From positions 62,001 to 126,000 of the forward strand of contig CAYFEQ010000001.1 in NCBI GenBank assembly GCA_964342155.1: a stretch of DNA of 64,000 bases, given 5' to 3'. A model generated the notes under the pieces. The model worked only from the letters and a program-made list of their open reading frames with translations. It was not told where the DNA came from and made no database searches. Position numbers and translations under genes: made by a program. Below are positions 25,391 through 35,220 of this stretch, piece after piece (within the stretch, counting starts at the first letter, position 1; each line of letters begins with the position of its first letter). The DNA is from GCA-2701705 sp964342155. GTDB taxonomy: Bacteria; Pseudomonadota; Gammaproteobacteria; GCA-002705445; GCA-002716945.

Positions 25391-26718
25391 AGGGATCTTT
25401 TTCACAATTAGCAAGTATTTTAAATTTATCCACATCTAATCCAAATATTAATTTTAATGGCATCTCTATTGATTCAAGGACAATAAAAAAAGGAAATCTA
25501 TTTATTGCTATAAAAGGTGATAAATTTGATGGGCATGAGTTTATTGATGACTCAATAAGAAAGGGTTCTGCGGGAATTATCACTGAAAAATCTTATAATG
25601 ATGCTCAATTATTAGTTGAGGACACTACTATAGCTTTAGGAAAAATTGCAAAATTTTATATTGATTCTCTGAAACCTTTAACTGTAGGAATTACTGGGAC
25701 TAATGGAAAAACAACAACAACAAACTTAATTGGATCAATGTTAAATAAATTTCAAAGCACTCTGATTAGTTTTGGAAATTATAATAATCAGATTGGATTA
25801 CCATTATCTATACTAAAAATGAATGATAAGCATAAAATGTGTGTACTTGAGATGGGTGCAAGTAAAAAAGGTGATATAAGTTATTTAACGTCAATTGCCT
25901 CCCCCAAGATTGTGGCGCTTTTAAATGTTTCATCAGCACATTTAGAAAGTTTTAAGGATTTAGAGAATATACGTTTAACCAAAGAAGAAATATTTTCTGA
26001 TCAAGGGTATAAAAAAACTGTAATATTAAATAAGGATGATAAAAATTTTTCTAGATGGAATGAATTAACTAACAAACATAAAATACGGACTATATCTAAA
26101 ACACAAGTTGCTGATTATTACATTGAAAACATAAATAATAGTTCTCTAAAAATAAATATACCGAATGATCAGTCTTTTGAACTAGAGATTAAGGAACATC
26201 ATCATCAGCATATTGACAATATACTTTTTGCAATTGCGTGTTCATATGAAGCTGGCGCATCTATAAAAAATATAATTGATGGTTATTATGATTTTAAAGG
26301 CGTACAAGGAAGGTTTTTTATTGACAATGGTATTAATGGATCAACCATTATTGATGACTCATATAATGCAAATCCATCATCAATGAAATTGTCTTTAATG
26401 TCATTAGTTTCAATGAAAGGAATACCATGGTTTGTGATGGGGGATATGGGTGAATTAGGAGAACAATCTAAAAAATTCCACATAGAATTAGTCCAATATG
26501 CAAAGAAAATTGGCATCAAGAAACTTTTTTATATTGGTGACTATAAAGATATAGTTCTAGAAAATTTTGGGGAAAACTCTTTTTATTTTACTGATAAGTT
26601 AGAACTTATTAAATATATTCAAAATAATATTACTGAAGATGTTAATATTTTAGTTAAGGCTTCTCGATTTATGGAATTTGAGACTATTGTTAATGAATTG
26701 AAGCTCAGAAAAGCTTAA
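25387..26718 (+). CDS. murF: UDP-MurNAc-tripeptide:D-Ala-D-Ala ligase
   Basis: The 443-residue protein has the MurF layout: FNGISIDSRTIKKGNLFIAI near the N-terminus, GITGTNGKTTTTNLI (P-loop), LEMGASKKGDI, IIDDSYNANPSSMK, and VMGDMGELGE. It adds D-Ala-D-Ala to the tripeptide precursor. It overlaps murE by ATGA and precedes mraY by 12 bases. Confidence 0.95.
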   Translation: MKGSFSQLASILNLSTSNPNINFNGISIDSRTIKKGNLFIAIKGDKFDGHEFIDDSIRKGSAGIITEKSYNDAQLLVEDTTIALGKIAKFYIDSLKPLTVGITGTNGKTTTTNLIGSMLNKFQSTLISFGNYNNQIGLPLSILKMNDKHKMCVLEMGASKKGDISYLTSIASPKIVALLNVSSAHLESFKDLENIRLTKEEIFSDQGYKKTVILNKDDKNFSRWNELTNKHKIRTISKTQVADYYIENINNSSLKINIPNDQSFELEIKEHHHQHIDNILFAIACSYEAGASIKNIIDGYYDFKGVQGRFFIDNGINGSTIIDDSYNANPSSMKLSLMSLVSMKGIPWFVMGDMGELGEQSKKFHIELVQYAKKIGIKKLFYIGDYKDIVLENFGENSFYFTDKLELIKYIQNNITEDVNILVKASRFMEFETIVNELKLRKA

Positions 26719-26730
26719 ACTTAGTTAATT

Positions 26731-27831
26731 ATGTTAATTTATCTTTTTGATTATCTCTCTCAATATTACTCTGGCTTCAATGTCTTTCAATATCTTACTT
26801 TAAGAATTATCCTTGCCGCTTTGACAGCATTATTTACATCATTAATTCTAAGCCCCTATATAATTAAAATGCTTAAAGAAAAAAAAATGTATCAATCAAT
26901 AAGATCAGATGGGCCGGAGTCTCATATTGAAACTAAATCTGAAACTCCATCCATGGGAGGTTTAATAATACTTATATCTATAGTTACCAGTACTGTACTA
27001 TGGGCTGATATTTATAATAAGAATATTTGGATTCTTTTATCTATTTTAATAAGCTTCGGTATCATTGGGTTTTATGATGACTATAAAAAATTTGTACATT
27101 CTGATAGCAAAGGTATAAGCGGCAAAACAAAATTAATATTACAAATCATTGTTTCTTCTATAGTTCTTATGTTTATTTATTTAAGTGTAGAAGATGATTT
27201 AGAATTAACATTAATTTTGCCATTTATGAAAACCTTTTCTCTATATTTAGGCTGGATATTTATACCTTGGAGCATTTTTATAATTGTGGGTTCAAGTAAT
27301 GCTGTTAATCTTACTGATGGTCTTGATGGACTAGCAATTTTACCTTGTATCTTAATCGCAGCAGCATTTGTAGTTTTTGCTTATGTAGAAGGTAATGCAA
27401 ACATTGCTAGCTATTTACTTATACCGCATTTACCCAATGTCTCAGAGATTGCAATTTTTTCAAGTGCAATTGTTGGATCAGGCCTAGGTTTTTTATGGTA
27501 TAACTCTTATCCTGCAGATATATTTATGGGTGACGTAGGTTCACTGTCTCTCGGTGCAATTCTTGGAACTATGGCAGTTCTACTCAGACAAGAAATTGCA
27601 TTTGCTATAATGAGTGGAGTTTTTGTTGCAGAAGTTCTTTCGGTTATTATACAAGTAACTTATTTTAAGATGACAGGCAAAAGAGTTTTTTTAATGTCAC
27701 CACTACATCATCATTTTGAGTACAAGTGGGAAAAAATTTACGAGAACCCAGAACCTAAGATTATTGTCCGCTTTTGGATTGTAACCTTTATCCTTGTACT
27801 TATTGCATTATCATCATTAAAAATTAGGTAA
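26731..27831 (+). CDS. mraY: Phospho-MurNAc-pentapeptide transferase
   Basis: The 366-residue, multi-helix membrane enzyme makes lipid I. Motifs are SETPSMGGLIIL, GFYDDYKKF, AVNLTDGLDGLA, FMGDVGSLSLGA with catalytic Asp residues, and SPLHHHFE near the C-terminus. Length and position are standard. Confidence 0.97.
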   Translation: MLIYLFDYLSQYYSGFNVFQYLTLRIILAALTALFTSLILSPYIIKMLKEKKMYQSIRSDGPESHIETKSETPSMGGLIILISIVTSTVLWADIYNKNIWILLSILISFGIIGFYDDYKKFVHSDSKGISGKTKLILQIIVSSIVLMFIYLSVEDDLELTLILPFMKTFSLYLGWIFIPWSIFIIVGSSNAVNLTDGLDGLAILPCILIAAAFVVFAYVEGNANIASYLLIPHLPNVSEIAIFSSAIVGSGLGFLWYNSYPADIFMGDVGSLSLGAILGTMAVLLRQEIAFAIMSGVFVAEVLSVIIQVTYFKMTGKRVFLMSPLHHHFEYKWEKIYENPEPKIIVRFWIVTFILVLIALSSLKIR

Positions 27832-27836
27832 TAAGA

Positions 27837-29147
27837 GTGACAAAGAAAAAGTTAGTGTTGGGATTGGGTAAGACAGGACAATCTTGCATTAACTTTTTTG
27901 TTAAAAATAATATAAATTTCAAAGCTTTTGATACTCGAAATAAAAATTCAATAGACATATCTAGTCATCATAATCAAAACCTTTCTCAATATAGGTTTGG
28001 TGATTATGAAGAAAACTTTTTGGATGATGTTAATGAAGCTATTATTAGTCCTGGTATAAATTCAGAGCATAAAATAATAAATAAAATTAATGAGCTCTCT
28101 ATTCCGCTTACTACTGATATAGAATTATGCGGTAAGTATTCCAAAACACCTATTATAGCTATCACAGGGACAAATGGTAAAACTACCACTGTTAGTATGT
28201 TAGAACATCTTTTAAATAGCTTAAGTTTAAATTCACTAGCGTGCGGAAATAATGGTATTCCAATTCTTGAGTCATTAAATAATCAATATGACTATTTAAT
28301 AGTAGAACTATCTAGTTATCATTTAGAATATATTAAAAATATCAATACTGCGGTCAGCCTTATAACAAATATTCAAGAAGATCATTTAGAAAGACATAAA
28401 GAATATAAAAATTACTTATCCATAAAAAAAAGAATATTTTTAAATTGTGATTACGCTTTATGTAATATAAATCTCAAAAATGATATGGATGATATTAAAG
28501 ATTGTAAGTACTATGGAATTAAAAAAGATAAGAATCATTTTATTATTAATAATAAATATAATGACCAACTATCTCTTATTGATGAAAATATAATATATAG
28601 GGATAAAAAAATTCCTTTTAGAGGTTTTCATAATATTGATAACTTACTTGCTGTTCTATCAGTTTCAGACTATTTAGGTCTTAAAACTGATGAATGTATT
28701 CAAGCTTTATCAACTTTTAGTTATCCAGAACATAGGATTCAGCTGGTAAAGAAAGATAATAATATACTTTGGTATAACGATTCAAAATCTACGAATGTTT
28801 CATCTACTATTGCTGCATTGAAATACATTAAAAGAAACATACTATTGATTTTGGGTGGATCTGAAAAATTATTAGATTATCAAAAATTAGATTCATACAT
28901 AGAGGAAAAGGTCAAAATGATAATTTTTATAGGAGAGAATCGTAAATTAATAAAGGATCATTTAAAAACAAAAACACCAATGGTGGATGCAAATTCTATT
29001 TCAGATGCTGTTTCTATAGCTTATAAAAATGCCTCTTCAGGTGATACAGTCTTATTATCACCTGCTAGTCCTAGTTTTGATATGTTTATAAATTATGAAG
29101 AACGTGGCATGGAATTTATAAAAGCGGTCAATAATATTGTTAAGTGA
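27837..29147 (+). CDS. murD: UDP-MurNAc-L-Ala:D-Glu ligase
   Basis: The 436-residue Mur ligase has VLGLGKTGQSCINF at the N-terminus, AITGTNGKTTTVSML (P-loop), VELSSYHLE, NIQEDHLERH, and YNDSKSTNVSST, typical for MurD. The start is a GTG at 27837, 5 bases after the mraY stop. Its end overlaps ftsW by 11 bases. Confidence 0.95.
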   Translation: MTKKKLVLGLGKTGQSCINFFVKNNINFKAFDTRNKNSIDISSHHNQNLSQYRFGDYEENFLDDVNEAIISPGINSEHKIINKINELSIPLTTDIELCGKYSKTPIIAITGTNGKTTTVSMLEHLLNSLSLNSLACGNNGIPILESLNNQYDYLIVELSSYHLEYIKNINTAVSLITNIQEDHLERHKEYKNYLSIKKRIFLNCDYALCNINLKNDMDDIKDCKYYGIKKDKNHFIINNKYNDQLSLIDENIIYRDKKIPFRGFHNIDNLLAVLSVSDYLGLKTDECIQALSTFSYPEHRIQLVKKDNNILWYNDSKSTNVSSTIAALKYIKRNILLILGGSEKLLDYQKLDSYIEEKVKMIIFIGENRKLIKDHLKTKTPMVDANSISDAVSIAYKNASSGDTVLLSPASPSFDMFINYEERGMEFIKAVNNIVK

Positions 29148-30291
29148 AAATATAAAGAAAGTATTGCTAATTAGTGAAAGCCGTGGCATAGACAATATTT
29201 TTGTTATTTGTATTAGTATATTGTCAGTTATTGGTCTAATAATGGTTGCTTCGTCGACTTTAGACTATTCTATGCAGACATATAAAAATGCATTTCATCT
29301 CACTATTAGACATTCTCTGTATCTTACACTTGGTCTATTCGTGACTTTTTTACTAGCGAGAGTAAAATTAAGTTTTTATGATGATTATAGTAAAGCTATC
29401 CTTTTATTGGCCTTTATTGTTTCCCTTCTTGTTTTTATACCTGGCTTGGGTAAGACAATTAAGGGAGCAACACGATGGATTGATTTAGGTATATTTACAG
29501 TACAAGCAGCTGAGGTCTCGAGATTATTTATACTTATCTGGGTATCAAGCTATATAGTCAGAAAAGATACTGAAAAATCATTCAATAAACCTTTGATTTT
29601 TGTAGTTATTTTATCAACCATAATCTTATTTCAAAATGATTTTGGCAGCGCAGTTGTTTTAGTTTCAAGCTTTCTAGCATTATCTTTTATTTCTGGAATT
29701 AGTTTGAAGAAATTTATTACTTGGTTATCTATTTTTATTCTTACAGCTATAACAGTTGCTTTTTTAACCCCATATAGGTTGAAGAGACTACTTAGCTTCA
29801 TGGATCCATGGGAAGATCCTACTGGCGCCGGATTCCAACTAATAGCTTCAGAATTAGCATTTAGCAAAGGAGGTTTCTTTGGGCTTGGATTAGGTTCCAG
29901 TGTACAAAAACTTTTTTACTTACCTGAATCATACAATGACTTTATTTTTGCAATAATTGCTGAAGAATTAGGATTACTCTTTATATTCTTTGTTATTATT
30001 ATTTTTATTTTACTTATTTCCCGTATATTTATATTGGCAAGACAATCTGAGAATAATGAAATGTTTTTTGCATCATATTTAGCTTACTCAATAGGGTTTT
30101 TAATTTTGATTCAAACACTTATACACATGTCAGTCAATGTTGGTCTTGTACCAACTAAAGGAATGGGATTGCCATTTATTAGTTTTGGGGGCACCAATAT
30201 ATTAGTAATGTTTATTTGTGTTGGTATTTTAATTAGAATACAAATAGAGAATCGTAAAAAAATCAGCCAAGCGGTACAAAGGAGCTATTAA
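29137..30291 (+). CDS. ftsW: Septal peptidoglycan glycosyltransferase FtsW
   Basis: A SEDS-family protein of 384 residues with about ten membrane helices. It has GATRWIDLGIFTVQAAEVSR, QNDFGSAVV, a loop with SFMDPWEDPTGAGFQ, and the C-terminal GLVPTKGMGLPFISFGGTN. The start is a TTG at 29137 inside the murD end. Its stop overlaps the murG start by one base. Confidence 0.95.
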   Translation: MLSENIKKVLLISESRGIDNIFVICISILSVIGLIMVASSTLDYSMQTYKNAFHLTIRHSLYLTLGLFVTFLLARVKLSFYDDYSKAILLLAFIVSLLVFIPGLGKTIKGATRWIDLGIFTVQAAEVSRLFILIWVSSYIVRKDTEKSFNKPLIFVVILSTIILFQNDFGSAVVLVSSFLALSFISGISLKKFITWLSIFILTAITVAFLTPYRLKRLLSFMDPWEDPTGAGFQLIASELAFSKGGFFGLGLGSSVQKLFYLPESYNDFIFAIIAEELGLLFIFFVIIIFILLISRIFILARQSENNEMFFASYLAYSIGFLILIQTLIHMSVNVGLVPTKGMGLPFISFGGTNILVMFICVGILIRIQIENRKKISQAVQRSY

Positions 30292-31373
30292 TGACCGAAA
30301 AGTTTATTTCTATACTTGCTAGTGGGACAGGGGGGCATGTCTATCCTGCATATACAATAGCAAATGAATTAGTTAAAAAAGGATATAAGATTATTTGGAT
30401 AGGGACAAAGGAAGGAATTGAAAATTCAGTTGTTAAGAATGACTCAATAGTAATTAGACATATTGATTCTGCTGGAATACGTGGAAAATCTTTTTTTAAA
30501 AAAATTACTGGTTTTTTTCTCTTATTCAAATCTATGTTTCAAGTATATTTCATCATAAAAAAATATAAGCCAGTTCTGGTTATAGGATTTGGTGGATATG
30601 TTAGTGTTTCAGGATCAATTATTTCTTATTTTTTTAAGACTCCCTTAATAGTGCATGAACAAAACTCTATTGCAGGTTCAGCAAATAAAATTAATTATTT
30701 CTTTTCTAAACTTGTTTTTGAAACTTTCCCAAATAGTTTTAGCAAAGTTGAGAAAAAAATTATTCATACAGGTAATCCAGTCCGAGAGATATTTTCGTCC
30801 TTAGAAAAACCAGAAGAAAAATATATATCTCATAATCCTTATCTAAATATTCTAATAATGGGTGGCAGTCAGGGGTCATCTTTTTTTAATGAATGTTTGC
30901 CATTTGCATTTTCATATTTTGATAATCAAAATATTTCAATCAAACATTTATCCGGCAAAGACAATAAAGATATAGTAAAAGAAAGATATAAAAAATATAA
31001 TATTAAAGCAGAAGTTATAGAATATGCTAATGATGTGGATACTTTGTATAATTGGTCAAGTTTAATTATTTGTAGAGCTGGATCTACAACTATTTCAGAA
31101 ATTTCAAAAATTGGTAGAGCAGTGATTTCAGTGCCATTCCCATATGCAACTGATAACCATCAGTTTTATAATGCAAATTATTTAGCTAATCAATCTGCAT
31201 GCATATTAATCGAACAGACTGACACTTTTGTAGAAGATTTTGTAAATACAATAAATATTTTACTTAATAACCAAAAGAGAATGTATACACTATCAAAAAA
31301 TATTCAAGAAATTTTTCCAAAAGATACAATTAAAACAATTATCGATAGATCTACTCAAATCATCAATGAATAA
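30291..31373 (+). CDS. murG: Lipid II synthase (UDP-GlcNAc transferase)
   Basis: The 360-residue GT-B enzyme has the Gly-rich SGTGGHVYPAY, VIGFGGYVSVSG, VHEQNSIAGSANK, TGNPVREIF, ILIMGGSQGSSFFN, and the UDP-binding ICRAGSTTISEI. It converts lipid I to lipid II at the inner face of the membrane. It overlaps ftsW by one base and murC by 8 bases. Confidence 0.96.
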   Translation: MTEKFISILASGTGGHVYPAYTIANELVKKGYKIIWIGTKEGIENSVVKNDSIVIRHIDSAGIRGKSFFKKITGFFLLFKSMFQVYFIIKKYKPVLVIGFGGYVSVSGSIISYFFKTPLIVHEQNSIAGSANKINYFFSKLVFETFPNSFSKVEKKIIHTGNPVREIFSSLEKPEEKYISHNPYLNILIMGGSQGSSFFNECLPFAFSYFDNQNISIKHLSGKDNKDIVKERYKKYNIKAEVIEYANDVDTLYNWSSLIICRAGSTTISEISKIGRAVISVPFPYATDNHQFYNANYLANQSACILIEQTDTFVEDFVNTINILLNNQKRMYTLSKNIQEIFPKDTIKTIIDRSTQIINE

Positions 31374-32745
31374 TTCCTTTGATCAAATTAAAAATCTAAA
31401 GAAAATACATTTTATTGGAATTGGTGGTTCAGGAATGTATGGAATCGCTGAAGTATTACTTAACTTAGGGTGCTCTGTTTCTGGATCTGATTTAATTCAA
31501 AGTACTATAACAAAAAGACTAAAGTCTTTAGGAGTTAAAATCTACAATACGCACTCAGAATCAAATCTTAAAAAAGTTGACTTAGTTGTTTTTTCAAACG
31601 CTATAAAGAAAAATAATCCAGAATTAAGATTTGCAGAGAAAAATAAAATCACAATAATTCCAAGAGCAAAAATGTTGGCAGAATTGATGAGATTTAAGTA
31701 TGGGATTACAGTTGCGGGATCTCATGGAAAAAGCACAACGACTAGTTTGATTAGTTGGATTCTAGCAGAGAGCAAACTTGATCCAACATACATAGTTGGC
31801 GGTAAATTAAAAAGCAGCAATAATCATGGCAGACTTGGGCATGGAAAATATCTTATAGCAGAAGCAGATGAGAGCGATTCAAGTTTTCTTTATTTGTCTC
31901 CAGAACTTGGAGTTATAACAAATATTGATAATGAACATCTTGATAATTATGATAATAATTTCAATAACCTTCAAAAAGCATATTTAACTTATATCAATAA
32001 TATACCGTTTTATGGACGAATATTTATAAATGGTGATGATAAAAATATTAAGCCAATTATAAAGAAAACAAATCGATCTAAAGTTACTTTTGGTTTTAAT
32101 GATAAAAATGATTTTTATGCAAAAGACATTATTTATAATAAAAATGGAATGAGCTTTTTAATTCTTAATAATGGATCGACATATAGAATAAAAACGAAAC
32201 TTTTTGGGAAGCATAATATATTAAATATTCTTGCATCTTTTTCAATAGCATTATATTTAAAGATTCCATCAAAAAAGATTATAAAAGCAATTAAAGGGTT
32301 TGAGGGTATATCGAGAAGATTTGATATATATCACAATTTCAAATCTAAATTTGATGAGTTTACTTTAATAAATGATTATGGCCATCATCCTACTGAAATA
32401 AATTATACAGTAGAAACAATAAGAGAAATTTGGAAAAATAAAAAGATCTGTATGATTTTTCAACCTCATAGATACAGTAGAACACAAAATTGTCTTAGTC
32501 AGTTTATAGAAGTTCTATCTAGGGTGGATAAACTTATACTTACTGGGACATACTCTGGTGGCGAAAGAAAAACAAAGTTTTCATCATATTATTTGTATAA
32601 TCAATTGAAAGAAAATAATATAAATTGTGAATATGTTAAAGATATTGATAAAATTCCTAATAAACTCAAAAATACATTTGGAAATGATTATATAGTATTA
32701 GTACAAGGTGCTGGTAATATTTCTCAAGTAATAAAACTATTATAA
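31366..32745 (+). CDS. murC: UDP-MurNAc:L-Ala ligase
   Basis: The 459-residue Mur ligase has HFIGIGGSGMYGIAEVL, VAGSHGKSTTTSLIS (P-loop), EADESDSSFL, NIDNEHLDNY and INDYGHHPTEI, all typical of MurC, which adds the first amino acid. murB follows after one base. Confidence 0.96.
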   Translation: MNNSFDQIKNLKKIHFIGIGGSGMYGIAEVLLNLGCSVSGSDLIQSTITKRLKSLGVKIYNTHSESNLKKVDLVVFSNAIKKNNPELRFAEKNKITIIPRAKMLAELMRFKYGITVAGSHGKSTTTSLISWILAESKLDPTYIVGGKLKSSNNHGRLGHGKYLIAEADESDSSFLYLSPELGVITNIDNEHLDNYDNNFNNLQKAYLTYINNIPFYGRIFINGDDKNIKPIIKKTNRSKVTFGFNDKNDFYAKDIIYNKNGMSFLILNNGSTYRIKTKLFGKHNILNILASFSIALYLKIPSKKIIKAIKGFEGISRRFDIYHNFKSKFDEFTLINDYGHHPTEINYTVETIREIWKNKKICMIFQPHRYSRTQNCLSQFIEVLSRVDKLILTGTYSGGERKTKFSSYYLYNQLKENNINCEYVKDIDKIPNKLKNTFGNDYIVLVQGAGNISQVIKLL

Positions 32746-32746
32746 T

Positions 32747-33610
32747 ATGGAAATTCTTCACAAGGATAAATTATCAAATCATACTACTATTCGATTAGGA
32801 GGAATAGCAAAGAAGATTTGTTTTCCAAAAAACACTGATGAATTACAAAAAGTACTACTCTCAATGACAACGAATAAATTCATTATAATAGGAAATGGTT
32901 CTAATATTGCATTTAGGGATGGGGGATATGACGGCATGGTAATAAGTCTAAAAAAATTTAATAGAGATTTAATTTCAATAAGTGATAAAAAAGTTACTGT
33001 TGGTGCCGGAGTATCATGTTCTAAATTTGCTAAATTTCTTCATAAGAATAAAATCTCTGGTTTTGAATTCTTACATGGGATACCCGGTACAATTGGAGGC
33101 GCTATGGCAATGAATGCAGGCGCATTTCAAACATCAATCTGGGATAAAATTTTAAAATATAAGGTGATCAACAATGATGGGAATATTAAAACTTTTTCAC
33201 GAAAACAAATATCAACTTTTTATAGAAAAGTACATATAAATAGGAAATTATATTTTGTAGAAGCAGAATTAGTAATTGATTCAAGTACTAGATTTCAAAA
33301 GAAGTTAATTTTAGAATATGCTATCAAGAGAAAAACATCGCAGCCGGTTAATCAATTATCATCTGGATGCATATTTAAAAACCCCAATTCTAAGTATTCA
33401 GCAAGTTATCTGATTGAAAAATCTGGGCTTAAAGCAACCAGAATAGGTGGTATTTATGTATCAAAAAAACACTCTAACTATTTTATCAATGATGGCAGAG
33501 GTACTTGTAATGATTTGGAAAAACTAATAACTTTTGTAAAAAATAGAATTAAAAAGGAACATAATGTGAACCTTGATTGTGAGATTCATATATTTGGAAA
33601 TAAAAATTAG
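32747..33610 (+). CDS. murB: UDP-N-acetylenolpyruvoylglucosamine reductase
   Basis: The 287-residue FAD enzyme has NHTTIRLGGIAKKI, IIGNGSNIAFRDGG, FEFLHGIPGTIGGAMAMNAG, and QLSSGCIFKNP with the catalytic Ser/Cys region. The length matches the shorter MurB type seen in many dcw clusters. It reduces the enolpyruvyl group to give UDP-MurNAc, the substrate of MurC. Confidence 0.95.
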   Translation: MEILHKDKLSNHTTIRLGGIAKKICFPKNTDELQKVLLSMTTNKFIIIGNGSNIAFRDGGYDGMVISLKKFNRDLISISDKKVTVGAGVSCSKFAKFLHKNKISGFEFLHGIPGTIGGAMAMNAGAFQTSIWDKILKYKVINNDGNIKTFSRKQISTFYRKVHINRKLYFVEAELVIDSSTRFQKKLILEYAIKRKTSQPVNQLSSGCIFKNPNSKYSASYLIEKSGLKATRIGGIYVSKKHSNYFINDGRGTCNDLEKLITFVKNRIKKEHNVNLDCEIHIFGNKN

Positions 33611-33617
33611 TAGAAAA

Positions 33618-34532
33618 ATGAATACTTACAAACAAATATCTATAGCAATACTATGCGGAGGATGGTCTAAGGAAAGAGAGATTTCTCTTTTGAGCGGAAC
33701 TACAACATATAATTGTCTAAAAGACAATGGATACAACGTGTTATTTTTAGACATGAAAGAGAACGATAAAAAAGTTTTATCTAATTTCATAGAAAAAAAT
33801 TCTATCGAATTGGTTTTTAATCTTATTCATGGGACTGGCGGTGAAGATGGCTTGATTCAATCCTATTTAGACGAATTAGAAGTACAATATGTGGGATCAA
33901 ATTCAAAATCATCTAGGGAATCTTTTGACAAGATTATAACAAAAAAACTGTGGCGTAAAAATGGATTGCAGACACCAGACTATCAAATCTTAGGAAAAGA
34001 GACAGATTATGAAGATATAATTAATAAACTAGGTAACAATTTTATTGTTAAACCTATAAAGTCAGGATCCAGCGTTGATATTGAAATCATAAAATCACAA
34101 TCACAATATAATAATTACATTGAAAGCAAAAAGAATTTGAATGATTATTTTGGAGAAACGCTGGTTCAAGGGGATGAGTATACTGCACCTGTCATATCAG
34201 AAGAGATTTTTCCTATAATACAAATTGAAACTAAAAGAGAGTTTTATGATTATCATGCAAAATATATTGATGAAAATACAACCTTCACATTTCCAAGTTT
34301 TGAAAAGGAATTTTTAGAATATATACATTCTATTGTAAAAGAAGCATTCTGTGTAATTGGATGCACTGGCTGGGGCAGAGTTGATTTTTTTATTAATAAC
34401 AATAAAGAAATTGAGCTCATAGAAATAAATTCTATACCAGGTATGACAAACCACAGCTTAGTACCAATGTCAGCAGAAAAAAACGATTTAGATTTCATTA
34501 AACTTTTAGAAAAAATTCTATTTAATTCATGA
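33618..34532 (+). CDS. ddl: D-alanine-D-alanine ligase
   Basis: The ATG at 33618 (304 residues) is preferred because family proteins begin shortly before IAILCGGWSKEREISL. An earlier in-frame ATG at 33573 lies within murB. ATP-grasp motifs include LIHGTGGEDGLIQSYL, FIVKPIKSGSSVDI, and WGRVDFF with IEINSIPGMTNHSLVP. It supplies D-Ala-D-Ala for MurF. It overlaps ftsQ by 4 bases. Confidence 0.95.
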   Translation: MNTYKQISIAILCGGWSKEREISLLSGTTTYNCLKDNGYNVLFLDMKENDKKVLSNFIEKNSIELVFNLIHGTGGEDGLIQSYLDELEVQYVGSNSKSSRESFDKIITKKLWRKNGLQTPDYQILGKETDYEDIINKLGNNFIVKPIKSGSSVDIEIIKSQSQYNNYIESKKNLNDYFGETLVQGDEYTAPVISEEIFPIIQIETKREFYDYHAKYIDENTTFTFPSFEKEFLEYIHSIVKEAFCVIGCTGWGRVDFFINNNKEIELIEINSIPGMTNHSLVPMSAEKNDLDFIKLLEKILFNS

Positions 34533-35194
34533 GGCTTATTTATAAAGTTTTAACATTTTTCTTAACTGTTGGTTTTGTCTATTTAATTTTTAATTATAGT
34601 CAACTAATTAAGTCTTACCCAATTAAAACTATTAGTTTCAAAGGAGAGTTTATTTATGCTGATGAGAAAGGAATTCGGAAACAATTACAATATTTTATTG
34701 GTAAGGATTTAATAAAAATAGATATTTTAAAAATTAAAGAATCTATCAAAAAGAATGACTGGGTAAACAATGTCCTTGTAGAACGTAGATTTCCTGATAC
34801 TTTATTTATTGAAATATTTGAATTTCAACCAGCCATTCTTTGGAATAATGAATATTATATTGATGACAAAGGCATAAAATTTAAAGTAGAAAAGAATATC
34901 GCTTTAAATTTACCTGAAATTAAAAGTGATACTCTGAATTACTTAGTAATGTATGATCTATACATGATCTTATCTAACATGCTGAAAAGAGTTGATTTAA
35001 GCATATTATCTATATCTCATAAAAATGATATGCTGGATATTCATACAAATAAGTATAATTTTTTGGTTAGATATTCTGAATATTCACAAAAAATAGATGA
35101 ATTTATACACGTTTTCGAACAATTTCAAAATAAAAACAAGAAAAACATCAAGACCATTGATCTTAGATATCCAACTGGTTTTGCTGTTCATTAA
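34529..35194 (+). CDS. ftsQ: Cell division protein FtsQ
   Basis: The 221-residue product has a short cytoplasmic N-terminus, one membrane helix (about 5-25), a POTRA-like region (IKTISFKGEFIYADEKG, then WVNNVLVERRFPDTLFIEI), and DLRYPTGFAVH at the C-terminus, typical for FtsQ. It is slightly short for the family. Context between ddl and ftsA confirms it. Confidence 0.92.
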   Translation: MRLIYKVLTFFLTVGFVYLIFNYSQLIKSYPIKTISFKGEFIYADEKGIRKQLQYFIGKDLIKIDILKIKESIKKNDWVNNVLVERRFPDTLFIEIFEFQPAILWNNEYYIDDKGIKFKVEKNIALNLPEIKSDTLNYLVMYDLYMILSNMLKRVDLSILSISHKNDMLDIHTNKYNFLVRYSEYSQKIDEFIHVFEQFQNKNKKNIKTIDLRYPTGFAVH

Positions 35195-35220
35195 ATAAGT
35201 TATAATGATAAAATAAGATA

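Noticed and set aside
33573..33617. Upstream start for ddl at 33573
   Set aside because: The extra 15 residues lie inside murB and have no counterpart in Ddl proteins.
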